Origin: Cladocopium goreaui
Lineage: Eukaryota; Sar; Dinophyceae; Suessiales; Symbiodiniaceae
Reading direction: 5' to 3'
DNA length: 64,000 nucleotides
NCBI GenBank assembly: GCA_947184155.2
Contig: CAMXCT020001559.1
Span: 42,501-106,500 of the forward strand
The notes beneath the pieces are model-generated. The model ran no database searches, was not told where the DNA came from, and worked only from the letters and a program-made list of their open reading frames with translations. Shown one piece after another: positions 38,101 through 50,100 of the stretch (position 1 is its first letter; every line of letters begins with the position of its first letter). The translations under genes and the position numbers were made by a program.

Positions 38101-41100
38101 ATGCGCGACGCCGCAGCACGAGCCATCCTGCACAACCAGGAGGAAGCTCACGCCGCTCTGGCTGAGAGGGACAGGGGTTCGGAGTTGTTTGAGCATAACC
38201 TCACCCAACAAGCCCAACAATTTGTTTTTGGGGCTAGGCAACAAGCTCAGCAGGAAGTCTTAGAGAGCCAAGCGGTTTTGCAATGGGAAGCCCAACAATT
38301 TGTGGAATCTAATGTTAGACCACTTCAACAACAAATCAATTTGGGTAACCAACAATTGGCCACTCGGGAAGTTGAAATAACTGAAAGGGATACTAGGATT
38401 GCTCTCCTGGAGCATGAGTTGGCAGAAGCCAGACGCCAAAACAACTTGGCTGTAGCATCCCCGGTTCCAGTTTCCCCCATTTCAGGTTCTGCCCTCATGG
38501 ACTTCCTTGCGGATCTTCCCCGAGAAAATATAGGTCAAAGGGTAATTCCTGAAGATGAGCAAACTATGGAAAACTTCAATTTATTTGAGGGTTATGTTCC
38601 AGCTCCAGCTCAAACACCAGATGTTCGTGCTAGGCCTTTTGGTTCCCCACAAAATACTCCAGTTCCCCTGCAAGAGGTTGCAAATCCAATGGTTGTAGAG
38701 GCAACTACTTGGGCCACCCCCAGGGTTTCTGTTGGCCAATCATCCCATGAAGTAGCACCAAATGTTGTTCCGACCATGCCTCAGTCTTTTCACCCTCCGG
38801 GTGCCACACCCGTGACTGTTATGGCGAACCCCCAACCTGCGGAGTTGGCAGTTGCCAACTTGTCCATGCCAGCAAATGCCATGGTACCTAGCGCTAATGT
38901 TGCAAGTGGTTCGAATCCAACAGAATCAGCTTTAGTCCATCAACTTTTAGCTGAAGTGAGTAGATTGACCAATGCATTGCAATCGCAACAGCAGCAACTT
39001 CAACAGATGCAACAACAACAATCTCAGCAGCTCACTGCCCCTGCACCCCTGCCGATAGCACCTCCGTGCACGCCCCCAAAGGGCGCTGCTGCTAGCGCAC
39101 CGGGCTTAGGTCCAACCAATGCTAGTGCTGCGGGCACTCCCTGTGCAAACTCTCGTTTTGGGTCCATAGGTCGTGCACCTCCACCGCAGCAGGTGTTGCC
39201 GCCAGGGTTGCCGCCACTTCCGTTGGCGCAACAGGGTTTAGTTGTTGACAATACCACATCCTATCACCATATTGGTTCTGCTAATAGATCAGTTGATTCA
39301 GGTAGCTCAGAGTCCTCCTCGGATTCTGGTGAGTTTCACTCAGTGCGTGCCCCATTAGTCCTTACCGAATGTAGGATTTGTGGTGACCTCCATGAAGAGA
39401 TCGAATGCCCGCATCTTACCATGAACCAACCCTATTTAGCCCCACAGCCACCTGCTGTTAACTATGCGGATGATGAAGAAGATACCATTAGGATAAAATC
39501 CTTAGTTGATATGGTTTTTCCGAATCCACCAGAAAACGCAGGTCAAGCCCGTGGATATATCAATCAGGTGTTGATGTCAATAGGCAAACTCCAAAAGACC
39601 CCCGGTAATGAGGTTTACCAATGGGCCCAAGAGTGCCTAACCATTGATGAAGCTGTTCTTCAAGCCGATCCTAGGTACCCCCGCACCGATCGAGAGATCG
39701 CTTCTAGGCTCATAAAGACCTGTAAGCGCGGTAGGTTTGGCCTTGTTTTTCAGCAAATGGTAGAAGCAGAGGGCGCAGCTAGTGGTGCAATGCCTTGCGG
39801 GCGCGCGATGTTGCGTAAAATATTCAAACATTTTCAACTCGAGCGTGACCGCATCGGCATGCTTGGCGAGCGGAATCTGTTATCCCTTAGGGTCGCTGGT
39901 AACACGGTAGCTGACTTAGAGGCCTTTAGGGATAAGTATATTTACGTGATGTCTACCATTCCCTTAGAGGATTTACCGCGACAACAAACGCTGTTTAACC
40001 ATCTCATCGACGAACTAGAACGCAATGCCGTGATCGCCCCAAAAGTTGTTAAAGCTAGGGAAGCCCGACTAGATAGCCATCGTCGCACCACTGACTGGTT
40101 ATGGTCTAAGGTTGAACTTGCCATCCAACTTGATCAGCAGAAGCGTAATCGCGCCGAGTTTGATAAGCAGCTGAAGTTGAAGCCTGCTGCTGGCTATGCT
40201 GGCACGCAACAAACCCCCGATGATAAAATCGCTGGTGCCCCTGCACCAACCCCTAATCCCAAAGCTAAGGCCACGCCTAAGAACCAGGGTCCAGGGGGGG
40301 GTAATCCTCAACCAAAGAAAACCCCTAAAAAGGAGGACGTGAAGGCAGCTCCTGCCCCGAAAGCGAAGCCCAAAGCCAAGCCATCCGGTCCAAAGCCGCC
40401 TCCGCCCAACCGAAAGGGCAACACGACCCCGCGTGGGGAAGAAGCCAAGAAGGTAGCAAACATGAGCGCTTCCGAAAAGGCCAAAACCCCTTGCATGTTC
40501 TATGCGTACAATGCATGCAAAGCTAAGTCGTGCGCGTTCCTCCACTCAGACACTAATAAGTATAAGGGACCTCCTCCTAGAGCACTTGGTAAAAGCGGTA
40601 AAGCCCCTGCCAAAGCTGCTGCTAGTATGGCAACTGTCATAATCCCAGAGGTCGCTGCCGATGGCGCGACTAATAATCCTGACCCCATCAATGCCATGCC
40701 AATGAAGGCCTCCAAATCCATCCCTTGGCTTTGGGACACGGCCGCAGGTCGACACTTGATTGGACGCCAAGCCCTCACACCAGCCATGAAGGAGCACTTG
40801 CAGCAATCACCCAATCCTGTTGCTTTTGCTACCGGAGGTGGCAGCCAGCCTGGCCAAGAGTCACTAGCCTTTAATGGAAGTAAGATTCTTGAAGGTGAAG
40901 AGGTCTATGTCCTTAAAGAATGTCCTCCCGCACAAAGCATTGGTAAGACTGTCATAGATAAGGGTTACATGTTTGTCTGGGATCCTAGAGAGAATGTCCC
41001 CTACTTGATAGCTCCAGAAAATATCAACAGGTGTAGGATGAAAGTTCCCCGGAACGCTAGAATCTGTGCATCTAGGGTAGTTGAATATGTTCCCCAGTAT

Positions 41101-44100
41101 GATGAAGAGTTGACCCCACGTCATTTTGTGCCCAGCGAGCACCTTGCTCCTGTTTCAACTGCCGTGCCAGCTCCACCTGTGGAAACTGATGCTCCCGCTG
41201 ACGATGAAGAAGATCCTAATGACCCTGGCTATGCCCCTAGCTTTGGTGGTAGTGACCTTCCTAGTCCTTCAGAATTAGATGAAATTCTAGATCCCGAGCC
41301 TGTTGAGGACGCTGCTGGGCCCCCTAGCGCGTCGGAGCCTAAACACCCAATGGATGATAAGCTTTTGGTAGAGCTAGGTGATGGTGAGCCGCCTAAGGAT
41401 GAAGTTCTAAAGCAGCAAGCCACTAGCCCTGAACATTTGCGCACCCATTTTCCCAAAAAACCCTACTGTCCTTTGTGCCATATAGCAAAAGATACCGCCA
41501 TGAGGGTTTCACATGTCAAAGATGGCAAAGCCGATGATTTTGTTGATCCCCCAAAGCAGCCGCTGGAACAGCTTGCTACTGATGATGTTATCTTAGCTAA
41601 AGGGTCCGAACACTTGGGTGTAGGTATAGGGGGAATAAGGTCGCATCATGTCATCCGCGATGCGTACTCTGGTGCGCGTGTTGCATACCCATTGTCTAAA
41701 CGTACTGCTGACGCGCATGCTCGCAACTTTAGGCATTTCTTAGGATTGCGTGGATCAGAGCTCACCACCCGAACGTTCATCAAAATGGACGAAGCAGGCG
41801 AGCTTGAACAGGCGGCACATGCCGTAGGCATGGTTCCAGAAACCTCGTTGCCGAACAGATGGCCCCACAATGCCATCCTCGAGAGAGATGTTCGAGAGGA
41901 GAAAGAATGTTGCCGCACTATTCACCTCCAATCTGGCCTTCCCTATGAGTATCACACATATAGCTATCCATATGCTTGCCTTTCAATGTCATTCGACAAG
42001 CCTTCAATAGCCGACCCCGACAAAACCCAATGGGAGTCGCTTACTAGGAATAAGTTTGATGGCATGAGGTTATGCTTTGGTCAGTTAGTGTATTACCGTA
42101 GGAAGTCACCCACCAAAAGGACTTTGGAGCCCAACATGTCACCTGGTCTATTTTTGGGTTGGAGGATTGATCCCGGTTTCCGATATAGAAATATCTTAAG
42201 GGTGTTAGATTACCAAGAGTATCGCACTAGAGGTGGGAATTCAGCCGTTGATGTTCCAGAAGCAGAAATCTTTGTCCCTGAAGGTGATCCTGTTTTTCCA
42301 GTAGGTTTTTCACGCCACCAAGCTCTCATCAGGGGGGATAACCCAGATGATCTTAAGTTGCCTGAATATGCCTTAAAGGATGTGCCCTTCCCCAAGGAGG
42401 GCGGAATAGCCTCACCCTCTACACCAGGTCTCAAAAGTCGTTCTGTTTATATAACCGTAGACCGTATCCTTAAGTGGAAAGAGACCCCTGGTTGCAAAGG
42501 CTGCACTGGCCATTCGCGCGTGCACACTGATGAGTGCAGAGCCCGCTTCGCAATGTTGGTTGAAAAAGAAAAAGAAGCCGAAAAAGAAAAGAAAGCTCCA
42601 CCTCCCATAAGTGAAACAGAAGCAGAAGACAAGGATGATGAAGCACATGGCATCATCTTCCACGGTGAGGATCTCCCTGATCCCGATCCGATACCATCTC
42701 ACCTCTCCGCAGAGGACAGAGCACTGGTTGAGGAAATCTTCATAAGAGGTGAGGTACCAGGGTCATCCGAACCCAGCGCTCCAGCCGAGCCTGCTGTTTC
42801 TGTTTCTGGTGTAGCTATTCTCCCACAAGTTGCCAATCGATGTTCCGACCTATGCCAAAAGTCGCTGCCTGTTTTTGGTTGCCCCGCTGTAGGTAAGCCA
42901 ACTAACCGCGATAATCGTAGGAGCCGGAAAGCTGCCAAGAAAGCTTCCAGACCCAATGCCAAGTCAACCATGTTTGAATTTGCTTGTTCTGAGGACTCCC
43001 AGATGGGTTTTACTCACCAAGAATATGGCATTAATCATGTTAGACTTTGTAAGGATAGGATAGACCTGGGAGATGAGTCACAATGTGAGCAACTAGACTA
43101 TCAGATAGATGAAGCCGCTAAGGTTGCACCTCCACATATGTGGGCCTCTATCCCTTGCACATCCGGATCCCCTTGGCAGTACATCAATAGGAAGAGGGGT
43201 GGTGCCGCGTTCATTAGGAAGCTTGCCCACCAGGTCAAAGAGTCCAAACGGTTGTTTAAGAGTTTTTCCAAACGCGCTGAAAGGGTTCTCAATCATGGTG
43301 GTACTGTAACGTTTGAATGGCCAAGACCTTGCTCTGGCTGGAAAAGGCCTGACGTTGTAGCATTCTTTGAGAAACATCCCCAGTTTATGACCGTTGGTTT
43401 TGAAGGGTGTACCGTAGGTTTAACCGACAGAAATGGTTATCCCATCAAAAAGCCATGGAAGCTCAAGACCACTTCTCCCCGAATTGTAGAGGCGTTTCAA
43501 GATATGCGGTGCCGATGCCAGCAACCTCATTCCAGATGTGAGGGAGCTGAGACCACTCGCTCCGCAATGTATCCGCCCCAAATGACTAATCTAATTGCGC
43601 AAGCTTTGTATCCCTCAAAATGTGCCCAGCAGTCCGTTCCTGCTATGCCTTGCCGACCGGCAACTAGCGAGCCTCAACCCCATAGGGAAATTGAGCAGCA
43701 CCTTAAGCATGTATCCCCATTAGCTGGTTTTGAAGATTTAGCCCTAGCTGTTGAATCAGACCCCACTGCTAATAGGTTGGTTACAGAACTTCTTGACCAC
43801 GAACAATTGATCGCTCAAGCCTTCCACCTGGAAGACCCTAAGGCGCCAACGCCTGAGATCAAAGCTATGGTCACTAAGCTCTTATCCCGTGCAGAGATGC
43901 TGTCCAATCCCAAGGCCCTCGAGGCAATCCGCGCCGAAGCCGATGGTTTGGTTAAGGCTGGTACATGGGATCTTGGCTCGGTCCGCGAGAAGGAAGATGT
44001 ACGCAAAGAAGCTAAGGCTTCGGGTGTATCAGTACACTTTGGTCAGCTCATGACCATCGCGTCCATTAAATTCTACGAGCTTGCAGACCACCTTCACAAA

Positions 44101-47100
44101 ATGAAGGGGCGCATCGTGTACAGAGGAGACTGCGCAAAGGACGAACATGGTGCAGCCGCGGTTTACCAAGAACTCGGCGCTAACCCCACCTCCGTCCAAG
44201 GGCTAAACGCCTGCCTGGCGTATGGGTCGCTGCCGGGTAACCGCGCGACGGCTGCAGACGCAGTCAAAGCTTACGTCCAAGCGCTGTTATCTTCCAAATA
44301 CAAAACCTGGATTGAGCTTCCCCCGGAGCTCCGCCCTAAGTATTGGAAGCAACAGTTTGTTAAGCCCGTAGTCCTCTTAATTAAAGCCTTATACGGTCAT
44401 CCTGATGCCGGAGGCCTGTGGGAACAACACTTGAAAGTCATCATCAAGAACCTTGGTGGACAGGAAGTTCCAGAATACCCAGGAAATTTTTACTTCCCAG
44501 ATACAAAGTTACTTCTGTCAACTTATGTAGACGATTTAACTCTAGCTGGCCCCGCCGACCAGCACGATGCTTTCTGGAGTAAGTTAACTTCTGTGGTAGA
44601 CATTGAACCCCCAGAGCCCATCTATAGGATTCTTGGACGCAACCATGTTGTTACCCCACTATCCAAGACCGAAGGTCATGAAAAATGTGCAGCCTTCCAA
44701 GCCCAAGATGGCATGGTTTTTGACATGGCAGACTACGCTCAGCAGACCGTAGATTTGTATAAATCAATAACTGGTGTCACCAAACTCAAGCATGCCGCCA
44801 CGCCATTTCCACCTGAGGGATCCATCACCATTGAAGATGATGAAACTAAAGGGGAACTAGCTCCAAATGCATGTAAGATTTTGATGAAAGCCCTTTGGTT
44901 AGGTAGACTTGCACGTCCAGACATTATCAAGCCTATCAATGATCTGGCCACAAAGGTCCAGTCGTGGTCCAGGGGGGATGATAAGAAGGTCCTAAGATTA
45001 ATCCAGTATATAGCCTCAACACCACACTACAGGTTAGTAGGTACCATTCAGGACAAGCCTGAAGACCTAGAGCTCAGACTGTTTGTCGATGCCGACTTCG
45101 CCGGCGACAGATCAACTGCACGCTCAACCTCCGGTGGCTTTCTGGTTTTAACTGGCCCTAGTTCCTTCTTCCCACTTGCATGGATTAGCAAGCGCCAAAC
45201 ATCCACTTCTAGATCGACCACGGAAAGCGAGGTTGTTAGTTTAGCCCATTCGCTTTATCAAGAAGGCTTGCCTGCCTTACAGTTATGGGAGCTGTTGCTT
45301 GCACGCTCCGTAACCCTCAAGGTCCACGAAGATAATCAAGCAACAATCCTAGTTGTGAAGAAAGGATATAGTCCCAAGCTTCGCCATATAACTAGAACAC
45401 ACAAAGTTAATTTGTCTTGCCTGTCCGAAGTCTTCAGGGATGACTCTGCCGAAATAGAGTACACCCACACCGATGATCAGGCGGCAGACATATTCACCAA
45501 GGCATTGCCTCCACACAAGTGGGCAGCAGCACTAATCCTTCTAGGAATACGTACTGATCTCCCCTTAGACCTTAAAGCCAACGCCTAGGTCGCTGCGGAC
45601 ACCCGTTCGCGCGACAGTAGTTGCGTAGGTTACTGCCAATGCGCAGTGCGTGTGGAACAGGCGAGGGGGGAGTTGAAATATATCGACCCCTGAGCCCCAC
45701 TATGTATAGCATAGGTAGTAGGTCTAGTGTAGACATGCCGTAGCTATGATTCCATCACATCCGAAGTAGTACATCTCAATACATGTACAGTTGTAGCACA
45801 ACCTATGTAGAAGCGTTACATAGGTAAAGTAGCCTTAGATTAGAGGGTAGTACTAGTCCCATCCTAACAACAACCTGGGTGGTAGTAATTAGTATGTATC
45901 CGACGTCGACTGGCTCAAGTGCCTTCTAGAAAAGGTGCTTGTTGTGTTTTCATGCAGGGTCTGGGGAATTGGGTTCCCGTTTCTGTTGGGGTCTCCGGTT
46001 CTTCCCCCTGTTTGACTAAAACATCCTAAAATCTAGGTCAATCTTGGATGGGTAGTTTAATCCAAAATATTCTTTTGGTGTCAATGGGATGATCTACTAA
46101 CCAGCTAAGATTTTAATTTGTTGCAAGGTATCTAAGATTGGCCATGAAATGGAGGTACTGTACAATATAAAGCATTATAGAGCCATAGAAATTAGGTGCA
46201 TCTTTGAATTTACACTTGGCCTTAGGCCTGGTACCTCATTTGCTACCTCAATTGGCCATTGAGTGGATTCCCCTTTTGGTATCGAGGAGTATGATAATCC
46301 ATGGGAATTCCTTTATGAGCCTATGAACCAACCAGTCACCACTATTTTTTTCGGGATGACAGAGGATTTTTGAACACGGCTCATCTGTGCCCACAGAAGC
46401 GTCCAGCATGCTAACCTTGAGCGAAATCCTGGGTTTTCCGTAGGAATGATCTACAAATGATGGAATTTCCAGAGCTATGCTAGTTTATTGGATGATAGAT
46501 TTAACGTGGAACCCAAGAATTACCATTTTTGGAATATGTTTATTGAATAGGAACATGTTTGGTGGATAGTGGATGACACATGTTCTGTTGAGTTTATTGG
46601 TAACATCCTACCAGTGGCTGGATGCTTCATTTTGAGCCACAACTGATTTGGGGGAAGGTAAAGATCCATTGAAGCATCCGAAATATGGTGAACTTGCATT
46701 TTTTTTAGGTCAATCTCGGATGGGTAGTTTAATCCAAGATAGTTTTTTGGTATCAAGGGGATTATCTACTAACCAGCTAAGAATTTAGTTTGTTGCAAGG
46801 TATCTAAGATTGGCCATGCTATCGGGATTTGATTCGATCATTATAAAATTGGAGACCATCAGGATTAAAGATTCGCGAAACATATCAAGTTTTAACCATC
46901 AGATTGGAACCACTTGAGTTTCTGAAATAATGATGTGTGGGGCATCTGTGTCAGTTCGTATGGTGGGATGAAAACTGTGTGCACCCAAAGACAAGCGGTA
47001 TGAATTATTTATATAACCAACACGTAGAGACAACAGGCGAACAACATAAAAATCTACCCAGAAAAAAATTGCATTTGCTGGTTGTGTTTTGAAAAGATGA

Positions 47101-50100
47101 TTTTTTCCATCCCCATCTTGGATGATAATCCTTGGTGACCATGGACTTAATATATACATAACTATAGTGCTGTAAGGACTTCTAAATCGCAAACCTATAT
47201 ACATGCCTTCTTGAAATTGGTCCATCTCCGTTCAACAAGGTGGCAATCGTAAAACAAACAAGAACATGTCAATCTGGAAGATGTTCCGATCTTTGTCCCT
47301 GATGTTTCCCATCCAAAAAAGGGGATTTCCCGATTTGGAAGTTTCTTAAGTCATACAGGGTACCCCCAAATCATTCAAAAACTTAGGCATTTTTTTGGAA
47401 CCCCATGGTGACTTGGTGGTCCAAACCATTTTAAGACCCCCGCCCGCATTTCGCAGGGCTCCGGAGCCACCGCCGTCGGAGCGTCCGGCGCAAGCGCCAG
47501 CGCAAGCTCCGCGGCCGCCCGCGAGGGATGATGCGGATCCGGAGGACGTGTCCTGGGTGGACATGGTATTTAAAATGTATGTCACACATATATATATATA
47601 TATTATACATATATATATATATATCATTAATTTATATGTATATATATATATATTAGTCAGTACTACTATCAAACATGATTGTATAATCATCATGATTGTT
47701 ACTATTACATATAACTATCATTAACCATGTTTAACCACCATTTACCATCATTAATTACTGGTTGGTGGTTTGGAACATGTTGTATTTGTCCATGTATTGG
47801 GAACAGTAATCCCAACTGACTTTCATGTTTTTCAGAGGAGTTGAAACCACCAGCCAGTTTATGTATATCTAACCAATTATTTATATGTACAATACTATTG
47901 AATATCCTATCTGACTATTATCGTCTATGACCATGATCAACTTTATATATATATAATTATATATATATGTACAATACTATTGTTATTATGTATTGCCATT
48001 ATTAACTTTATATATATGTTTAATACTATAGAATATCCTATATGACTATTGTCATCTATTACAATTATTAACTCTATAATTACTCTATATTCAATATAGT
48101 TTAAGTACAATTCTATTGAATATCCTTTCTGACTATTATCATGTTTTGCCATTATGAAGTTTATAAGTACTATATATATATATATACGTATATACAATAC
48201 TATTGAATATCTGATACACATATTATCATTACAACTATATACATATACATGATGATGTATCATGTGCTGGACTATAATGACAACTATTAATGTTGAATGA
48301 TGACTATGATGAAAGTACTTATATAGTCATTCTGGACTATCACAACTGATTTCTGCAAGGACTGGATGCTCCAACAAGCCTTGTCAGCGTCGCTGGAAAC
48401 TCCTCAGAAGACCGAGGCAGAGGCCGACTGGCGGTCGGGGAAGGTGTGGAAGTGAGTGTTTTGATGAATAAACCAGAACCGCAACCTTAGGATTAAGAAA
48501 GCCATGAGTATACCGGATCCATCCGGATCTTACTATACTATTCTAGGATCCTAATCTGGTTGGTGGTTTCAAACATTTGGATTGTTTTCCATTTCACATA
48601 TGGGATGTCATCCTTCCCATTGACGAACTCCATCATTTTTCAAGATGGTTAGTTTACCACCAACCAGTGATACATATATTACCATCTGGTTATTTCACAT
48701 AACCATTTATCCACCCATTTTTTAATAGGTAAACCATCTATAACTGGGCCATTTTCAATGGTTATGTTAAATAACCAGATGATTTCCGAAACAATGGATT
48801 TATAAACCCTCCAGGCCGATCGCCTGCCAAGGCGCAAGATCCTGAGCTGTTGGATCTGCAGCTGCGACAGGCGCGGGGCCTGGGTGCTTTAATTAGAAGC
48901 AACGTTGTTTATATGTTTTTTGATGGGATACAGTGGGAGACAATGGGATATAAGCAGCAATCTAATATTTGATGAACTTGGTATGTTTTTCTTTTTGAGA
49001 GTTGTGTATACTGTATACTTAAAAACTTGCAATGTTTAGGGGACCTGAAATAAATAATCGGTGGATTTGGGCGTATGCACCATTTGAGAGAAAACCACAC
49101 GGATCTATATGCATTTCCATGAGTGAACAGCCCACAATTTGTAGATAATTTTCAACATGTTTTAACGCAAAATACCATAAAGTACCCTGGTGTAGTCCAG
49201 TCCTATGGCAACCTGTTGATATTCCTCTTCCCACTTTCCAGGTGGCAGGACCCGGGATTTACCTGCAAACCTAATCACATGTCCCATCTTCCATACCAAT
49301 GATCTAATGCACTAGGGGATATACAGTATACCACGACATGTTTTTTGGTAAAGAACTACATGTCATTGACAAATGCCCACTACTAGTATCAGATTTGAAT
49401 CATGAGAGCATACTCCCATCGAAAACCGTTGTTTTGAAAACTAATTTCATCAAAAAAGATCAACACCGTATACCCTCTGGTAAACTAACATAGCTATGGA
49501 AAATCACCATTTTTAATGGGAAAATCCACTATAAATGGCCATTTTCAATAGCTATGTTAGTCATTACCAGAGGGTAACATTTACAGTACCATCCCACAAA
49601 TGGTAGAAAGGGTCCGGCAAACCTGCACATTGCCCAAAAAAATCCTTCGACATCCTGCAACTATACTTGGATTTGTTGGGTCCCAAAGAAATAAAACATA
49701 TTCACTATAGATTCCCCAGTCAGGGTGGATTTTCCATTGGGAAAATAAAAAATCACCTCAAACAAACCCAGGTATATACAAGTAGCTAGTCCTGTGAGTG
49801 CTCCAAAGCCTCGTGAGACATTCCATGGTGCTACTGAGTAGCAGCAGGCTGGCCAGGTGTCGAGAAACCCCTTGCAACCCGATGCCAAAAAGAACAAATC
49901 CTACTTACATTTATCATTTGTTTCTCATCTTCACCAAATTTTGGGGGTTACTGCAACCTATAATCTCCAGAATCAGGAATCTCGAGAATCAACTGGTCAT
50001 CCTTTGTTTAAAGCACAACTGAATGGATGGCTAGTCTGGCTGATAATTTTGTACATACTCCCAAATTCACTACAGTCAATCATCTGTTCCCAAATTTTTA

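Larger units (their letters stand above)
33736..46017 (+). mobile_element. Complete young Ty1/copia LTR retrotransposon
   Basis: The element is 12282 bp with 347 bp LTRs, AAAAC target-site duplications (33731-33735 and 46018-46022), a primer-binding-like site, an intact 2644-codon gag-pol frame and a polypurine tract. Domain order protease, integrase, reverse transcriptase, RNase H is that of Ty1/copia. It is about twice the usual copia length because of a 3.5 kb upstream proline-rich coding region and an extra domain before reverse transcriptase. Two LTR differences indicate recent insertion. Confidence 0.96.
33689..46362 (+). other. Intron enlarged by the copia element
   Basis: The intron between the exons ending at 33688 and starting at 46363 is 12.7 kb. 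Removing the element and one target-site copy leaves about 390 bp, the size of many neighbouring introns. Element and gene run in the same direction. Confidence 0.6.

Noticed and set aside
39079..39140. Two weaker hairpins (GGCGC-T-GCT and AGTGC-T-GCGG)
   Set aside because: They fit the pattern loosely, with a mismatch or no inner stem; not counted among the 13.
45085..45110. GTCG...CGAC palindrome in the RNase H region
   Set aside because: It codes the conserved VDADFAGD motif and lacks the single bulged T, so it is best explained by protein conservation.
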